This document shows positions 23,275 through 26,995 of a DNA stretch of 26,995 nt, piece after piece (the stretch's first letter is position 1; every line of letters starts with the position of its first letter). Below the pieces are notes generated by a model. It saw only the letters and a list, made by a program, of their open reading frames with translations, made no database searches and was not told where the DNA came from. Origin of the DNA: CAYJBH01 sp964369445 (lineage in GTDB: Bacteria; Bacillota; Clostridia; Oscillospirales; Ruminococcaceae); contig CAYJFU010000029.1 of the NCBI GenBank assembly GCA_964369445.1, forward strand, positions 1 to 26,995. Reading direction: 5' to 3'. Position numbers and translations under genes: made by a program.

Positions 23275-24660
23275 TTACCTCATTTTTTCTACAATTTGTT
23301 TAAAATGTCGACCGCGTTCTTCAAAATTATTATAGCTGTCAAAGCTTGTCGACGCCGGCGAAAGTGTGACGATATCGCCGTCCTTTGCGACCGAAGCCGC
23401 CAGCTCCACCGCGTGCTCCATGCTGTTTGCGGATAGCAGTTTTATCGGACTCTTCCCGACTGTATACCGCTCAATCTCTTGCAGGATGACCGGCCCTGTC
23501 TGACCCATCAGCACAACCGCCTTTGCGTGTTGCAGAAGATGTGGTACAAGTGGCGCGTAGCTGAGTTTTTTGTCCGCGCCGCCGCAGATGACGATAAGTC
23601 CGGTGCCGAGCGCTTTGAGACCGGCGATAACGCGCCCCGGCGAAGTGGCGATGCTGTCGTTGTAGTAAGTGACGCCGTTAAATACGCGTACCTTTTCGAT
23701 GCGGTGCTCCACACCGGCAAATTCACGTGCACATGCAGCCATAATGTTCGGCGACACCTCGTGTTTGACGGCGGCAAAGGCGGCAAGCATATTTTCTACG
23801 TTGTGGCGACCGGGGATGTTTATGTCGACGGCAGGTAGTACAGCAACCTCCTCGCCGTCGGGCGAGCGCAATGTCAGCATCTCTTCTTTTAGATAAGCAC
23901 CGCTGAGCGCTTGCGACATGGAAAAGTAGCTCACCTGCCCTTCCGCGCCGCTTGCAAACTCACGCGACAGCTCACTGTCGTAGCCGAGTACGGCAATGTC
24001 TGCGTTTGACTGGTAGCGGACAAGGTTGCGCTTGGCCTCGACATACTCCGCCATGTCGGTGTGCTTGTCAAGGTGGTTGGGGGTGAGGTTGGTCACAACG
24101 GCGACGTTCGGACTGCGTTTCATCGACATGAGCTGAAAGCTCGACAGCTCGCACACCACTCGGTCGTCCTCACCGACGCTGTCTATCATTGGCAGTAGCG
24201 CATGACCGATATTACCGCCCAGATGCACCGTAAACCCTGCGCGTTTCAGCATATCGGCGATAAGGCTGGTTGTCGTTGTCTTGCCGTCCGAGCCGGTGAC
24301 GGCATAGATTTTAGCCGGGCAAAGATCAAAAAAAGTCTCCACCTCGCTTGTTATCTCAGCGCCCCTTTGCGCGGCAGCGGTCAGGTGCGGATCTGTCGAC
24401 ATAAACCCCGGCGTGCGGAAAATGACATCGGCGGTGCACAGCCCGTCAAGGTAACCCTCCCCGAGCGAGTACTCGACATCAAAGCCGTCCAGCTCCGTCA
24501 TAATCTCGCGCATATCCTCGGCGCTTTTTTTGTCGCAAAGGCGCAACTTAGCGCCTGCCTTTGCAAACAGCAAAAGCAGGCTTCGATGTGCAACACCCGC
24601 TCCTATAAAGGCGATAACCTTGCCTTTTTTGCCGTCGATATACTGCTGTAATTTACCCAT
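23275..24660 (-). CDS. murD: UDP-N-acetylmuramoyl-L-alanine:D-glutamate ligase
   Basis: A 461-residue cytoplasmic Mur ligase that adds D-Glu to UDP-MurNAc-Ala in peptidoglycan synthesis. Landmarks: N-terminal Rossmann domain (KVIAFIGAGVAHRS near 14-27); ATP loop TGSDGKTTTTS (near 120-130); ELSSFQL; NLTPNHLDKH; ADP-binding GRHNVEN; EHRIE; and YNDSIATSP, with the C-terminal ICGGADKK and SPASTSFDSYNNFEERG. All are typical of MurD. ATG 24660 is chosen because GGAGG lies 6 nt upstream; a GTG at 24666 directly abuts it. It overlaps the patatin gene by 8 bases. It stands outside the usual mra/dcw cluster, since no other mur or fts gene is seen. Confidence 0.94.
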   Translation of the reverse strand: MGKLQQYIDGKKGKVIAFIGAGVAHRSLLLLFAKAGAKLRLCDKKSAEDMREIMTELDGFDVEYSLGEGYLDGLCTADVIFRTPGFMSTDPHLTAAAQRGAEITSEVETFFDLCPAKIYAVTGSDGKTTTTSLIADMLKRAGFTVHLGGNIGHALLPMIDSVGEDDRVVCELSSFQLMSMKRSPNVAVVTNLTPNHLDKHTDMAEYVEAKRNLVRYQSNADIAVLGYDSELSREFASGAEGQVSYFSMSQALSGAYLKEEMLTLRSPDGEEVAVLPAVDINIPGRHNVENMLAAFAAVKHEVSPNIMAACAREFAGVEHRIEKVRVFNGVTYYNDSIATSPGRVIAGLKALGTGLIVICGGADKKLSYAPLVPHLLQHAKAVVLMGQTGPVILQEIERYTVGKSPIKLLSANSMEHAVELAASVAKDGDIVTLSPASTSFDSYNNFEERGRHFKQIVEKMR

Positions 24661-25507
24661 TATCACCCTCCAAAAACGCTTTTATCGCCGGCAGTGCCGC
24701 ACGCGCCTCGGCAAAACCCCTGTTGTATATTGTCAGCAGGTTAAGCGGATTGCGCTCTATCTGCTTGGTCTTAATGACTGACGGTCGCAACACAAATGCG
24801 TTACCTGCCGCCTCCTGTTGCTCAACGAAGGTTGCAGACTTGTTGTAAATGTCGTGTTGGCGCACACCGACGCGCAAAAGTTGCGGATGCTCTTTGTAGC
24901 GCAACCGCCCGATTGCGGTGCTTATGTGACTGCTCGGTTTTTTGCGATAACCGTCGGGGCGCGTCATTATGACGACGTTGCGCTGATTGCCGCATGATAT
25001 AGAGTATGCAAGCGGTAGCGGGTCGGTTACACCGCCGTCTATGTACATTCGCCCATCAATTTTGACCGGTTTTACAAACATCGGCAGTGCGCCGGAGGCC
25101 ATAACCTTGTCATAATCGGTACTGATATCGTCCACCTTTAGGTAGGCAGGCTGTGCCGTCTGCACATCAGTCGCCACTACCGTAAGTTTAATACCCGAGT
25201 TTTTATACGTTATGTTGTCGAGTTTTGTCACATCGTCGGGGAGTTCATTAAAGACGAAGTTGAGGTTGCACATATCTCCGGACAGTATGCGCCGTGCGTC
25301 GATGAAGCGACTATCGTTGCAAAACCGCATGTTTATCTTTAAACTTCGCCCCTTTTGACCGGATATATAGTTGACGGCATTAAGCCCGCCTGCCGAAACG
25401 GCATAGATATCGTCAAACCTAAGACCGTAATGCAAAAAGCAGTCCAGCACCCCGCAGGTGTAAAGACCGCGTGAACCGCCACCCTGTAGTATTAACCCAA
25501 CACCCAT
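24653..25507 (-). CDS. Patatin-like phospholipase
   Basis: A 284-residue patatin-fold lipid acyl hydrolase. The oxyanion-hole glycines are in LILQGGGSRGLYTCGVLD (Gly 9-11). The nucleophile is Ser 38 in AVSAGG, where the first Gly of GxSxG is Ala. The catalytic Asp is 157 in IDGGVTDPLP. No signal peptide or membrane anchor is seen, so it is likely cytoplasmic or membrane-associated. GAGG lies 6 nt before ATG 25507. The frame is open for another 40 codons upstream, but those cross a palindrome and have no ribosome binding site. It overlaps murD by 8 bases, suggesting co-expression with cell-envelope synthesis. The lipid substrate is unknown. Confidence 0.87.
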   Translation of the reverse strand: MGVGLILQGGGSRGLYTCGVLDCFLHYGLRFDDIYAVSAGGLNAVNYISGQKGRSLKINMRFCNDSRFIDARRILSGDMCNLNFVFNELPDDVTKLDNITYKNSGIKLTVVATDVQTAQPAYLKVDDISTDYDKVMASGALPMFVKPVKIDGRMYIDGGVTDPLPLAYSISCGNQRNVVIMTRPDGYRKKPSSHISTAIGRLRYKEHPQLLRVGVRQHDIYNKSATFVEQQEAAGNAFVLRPSVIKTKQIERNPLNLLTIYNRGFAEARAALPAIKAFLEGDNG

Positions 25508-25526
25508 AAAAAACCTCAAAAAATAA

Positions 25527-25601
25527 AGGGGCATCGCCTTGTTTAGCCGCAGACACATTAAACAATATGTTGTGTCTGCGGCAGTAACAAGCCATGCCCC
25601 T
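25527..25601 (-). terminator. Long nested hairpin after tsf (terminator or repeat)
   Basis: Three nested stems, AGGGGCAT/ATGCCCCT, CTTGTT/AACAAG and GCCGCAGACACA/TGTGTCTGCGGC, form one 75-nt hairpin. Read on the - strand it follows tsf and runs into TTTATTTTTT, so it fits the terminator of the rpsB-tsf transcript. Its length and its TAGGGGC/GCCCCTA ends also resemble dispersed palindromic repeats of Clostridia. It lies 20 nt before the patatin start. Confidence 0.7.
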
Positions 25602-25646
25602 ACATTTACTTTATAATATTGTAGCAAGTATACGCAAAGGTGCTCA

Positions 25647-26555
25647 CTACTTTATCTGACCCATAACCTCTTCGGCAAAGTTGTCCTGACGCTTTTCAAG
25701 ACCCTCGCCCTTTTCCCAGCGCACAAAGTTGTTGATCTTTATGTCGCCGCCAAGAGCTTTAGCAGTGTCGTTTGTGTAGCCCAGCACGGTGACATCGGGG
25801 TTTTTAACAAACTGCTGTTCTTCCAGGCAGATTTCTTTAAAGTACTTTTTGATACGTCCGGCAACCATCTTTTCGGCGATTTCCTGAGGTTTGCCCTCGT
25901 TCATTGCCTGCGCGGTGAAAATCTCTTTTTCGTGCGCGATGACTTCGGCGCTTATCTCGGACTCTCTTACATACTGCGGGTTGACAGCTGCAATCTGCAT
26001 TGCAACGTCTCTGCCGTAAGCAACAAACTCGTCCTTTGCGGCAACTGCGTCGGTTGTGTCAAAGTTGACAAGAACGCCGTGTGTACCGCCACCGTGAACG
26101 TATGCAACACACACGCCCTCATAGCGCTCAAAGCGACGAATCTTCATGTTTTCGCCGATAACAAGAATTTTCTCCTGCAATGCGGACTCAACTGTGCCAT
26201 CGCCCAAGGGCAGGGTTAGCAGTGTCTCGACATCGGCGGGATTTTGCTTTTCGATAACGTTTGCTACATCGGCAACAAACTGACGGAAGCTCTCGTTTTT
26301 GGCAACAAAGTCTGTCTCGCTGTTAACCTCGATGATAACACCGAGCTTATCCGCAATGTTGGATGTGGCAAAAACCATACCCTCGGCGGCTATTCTGTGT
26401 GCTTTTTTTGCGGCGGCGGCAAGGCCCTTTTCACGCAGGGCATCCATTGCCTTTTCCATATCGCCGTCTGCCTCGCTCAGCGCTTTTTTGCACTCCATCA
26501 TACCACAACCGGTACGCTCGCGCAGTTCTTTAACATCTTGTGCTGTAAAAGCCAT
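25647..26555 (-). CDS. tsf: Translation elongation factor Ts
   Basis: A 302-residue guanine-nucleotide exchange factor for EF-Tu in the cytoplasm. The N-terminal UBA-like domain has the signature RTGCGMMECKKAL (14-26). The exchange core follows with NSETDFVAKN (near 77-86). Later residues form the paired EF-Tu-contact domain. ATG 26555 overlaps the rpsB stop by one base (TAATG), and GGAGGG lies 9 nt upstream, the usual rpsB-tsf arrangement. A long hairpin downstream probably ends the transcript. Length is normal. Confidence 0.97.
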   Translation of the reverse strand: MAFTAQDVKELRERTGCGMMECKKALSEADGDMEKAMDALREKGLAAAAKKAHRIAAEGMVFATSNIADKLGVIIEVNSETDFVAKNESFRQFVADVANVIEKQNPADVETLLTLPLGDGTVESALQEKILVIGENMKIRRFERYEGVCVAYVHGGGTHGVLVNFDTTDAVAAKDEFVAYGRDVAMQIAAVNPQYVRESEISAEVIAHEKEIFTAQAMNEGKPQEIAEKMVAGRIKKYFKEICLEEQQFVKNPDVTVLGYTNDTAKALGGDIKINNFVRWEKGEGLEKRQDNFAEEVMGQIK

Positions 26556-26995
26556 TATTCTTCACCCTCCTCGTTTTCGTCACCCTCGACACTGCCGCCA
26601 CGGCCTTCGATAACCGCATCGGCCATAGCGCCGGCTATAAGTTTAACCGCACGGATAGCATCGTCGTTGCCCGGTATTACGTAGTCAATCTCGTCCGGAT
26701 CGCAGTTTGTATCCACGATGGCGATGATGGGTATACCGAGTTTGCGAGCTTCCGCTACCGCGATGTGCTCTTTTTTGCTGTCCACGATAAACAGTGCGGA
26801 CGGGAGTTTGTCCATATTCTTAACGCCGCCGAGGAATTTTTCAAGCTTGTCTATCTCAAGACCGAGCTTTATAACCTCTTTTTTCGGCAGAAGATCAAAT
26901 GTGCCCTCTGTCTCCATCTTGCGCAGTTGCTCTAAGCGCTCGATACGGCGACGAATGGTGCGGAAGTTTGTCAGCATACCACCCAGCCAACGTGC
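26555..26995 (-). CDS. rpsB: 30S ribosomal protein S2, C-terminal part (5' end outside window)
   Basis: The last 146 codons of ribosomal protein S2. The frame is open to the window edge and begins ARWLGGMLTNF, which matches the family's internal QRWLGGMLTN motif; the Met at 26977 is therefore not the real start. FLGGVKNMDKLP and SALFIVDSKKEHIAVAEA follow, then IPIIAIVDTNCDPD. The C terminus is acidic (DENEEGEE). It overlaps tsf by one base. Confidence 0.96.
   Translation of the reverse strand, partial: ARWLGGMLTNFRTIRRRIERLEQLRKMETEGTFDLLPKKEVIKLGLEIDKLEKFLGGVKNMDKLPSALFIVDSKKEHIAVAEARKLGIPIIAIVDTNCDPDEIDYVIPGNDDAIRAVKLIAGAMADAVIEGRGGSVEGDENEEGEE

Noticed and set aside
25508..25627. 40-residue N-terminal extension of the patatin protein
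   Set aside because: It would translate the long palindrome after tsf; patatin proteins begin close to the GGG oxyanion motif, and ATG 25507 has GAGG.
1..26995. tRNA, rRNA, CRISPR array, prophage or transposase genes
   Set aside because: No cloverleaf, ribosomal RNA stretch, regularly spaced direct repeats or mobile-element proteins were found.

Overview
The window looks like chromosomal DNA from an anaerobic member of the Clostridia, probably an Oscillospiraceae/Ruminococcaceae-type gut lineage. The signs are a complete Rnf ferredoxin:NAD+ oxidoreductase operon in the order C-D-G-E-A-B, strong GGAGG-type ribosome binding sites, a CsoR copper regulator, a LacI-ribokinase fusion and a Clostridia-type Crp/Fnr regulator. 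No phage, transposase, CRISPR array, tRNA or rRNA was seen. The taxonomic call is an inference from gene content.

Left part (1-6080). On the + strand the 3' end of deoB, a two-domain GT2 glycosyltransferase and cysK form one run. A palindromic terminator separates cysK from a convergent Crp/Fnr-family regulator. That regulator is divergent from ung (uracil-DNA glycosylase), and a 28-codon cysteine-rich ORF with its own ribosome binding site lies in the ung leader. A polytopic membrane protein, perhaps GT-C-like, follows.

Rnf region (6081-12701). The - strand rnfCDGEAB operon has a good promoter and a leader of about 260 nt. RnfE carries an unusual acidic tail of about 150 residues, and rnfB is set apart by a 326-bp spacer. 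A 162-bp MITE-like inverted repeat sits downstream of rnfB.

Metal and sugar region (12606-17209). csoR, with a CsoR-type operator over its promoter, is followed by a P1B-type metal ATPase lacking an N-terminal metal-binding domain. A LacI-PfkB fusion regulator/kinase comes next and ends at a 20-bp perfect terminator hairpin.

Signalling region (17273-21763). An orphan lipoprotein solute-binding protein lies 6 nt upstream of a membrane-bound sensor-PAS-GGDEF-EAL protein, with no ABC permease or ATPase in the window. This pair is the best candidate for a less-described system: a binding-protein-gated c-di-GMP switch, analogous to NspS-MbaA of Vibrio cholerae but in a Gram-positive layout.

Right part (22017-26995). 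On the - strand rpsB (partial) and tsf overlap by one base and end at a long hairpin. A patatin-like lipase, murD and a methionine gamma-lyase-family PLP enzyme then form a tight operon. Three intergenic palindromic elements (3086-3126, 6340-6501, 21652-21763) share a short core motif and may be one dispersed repeat family.
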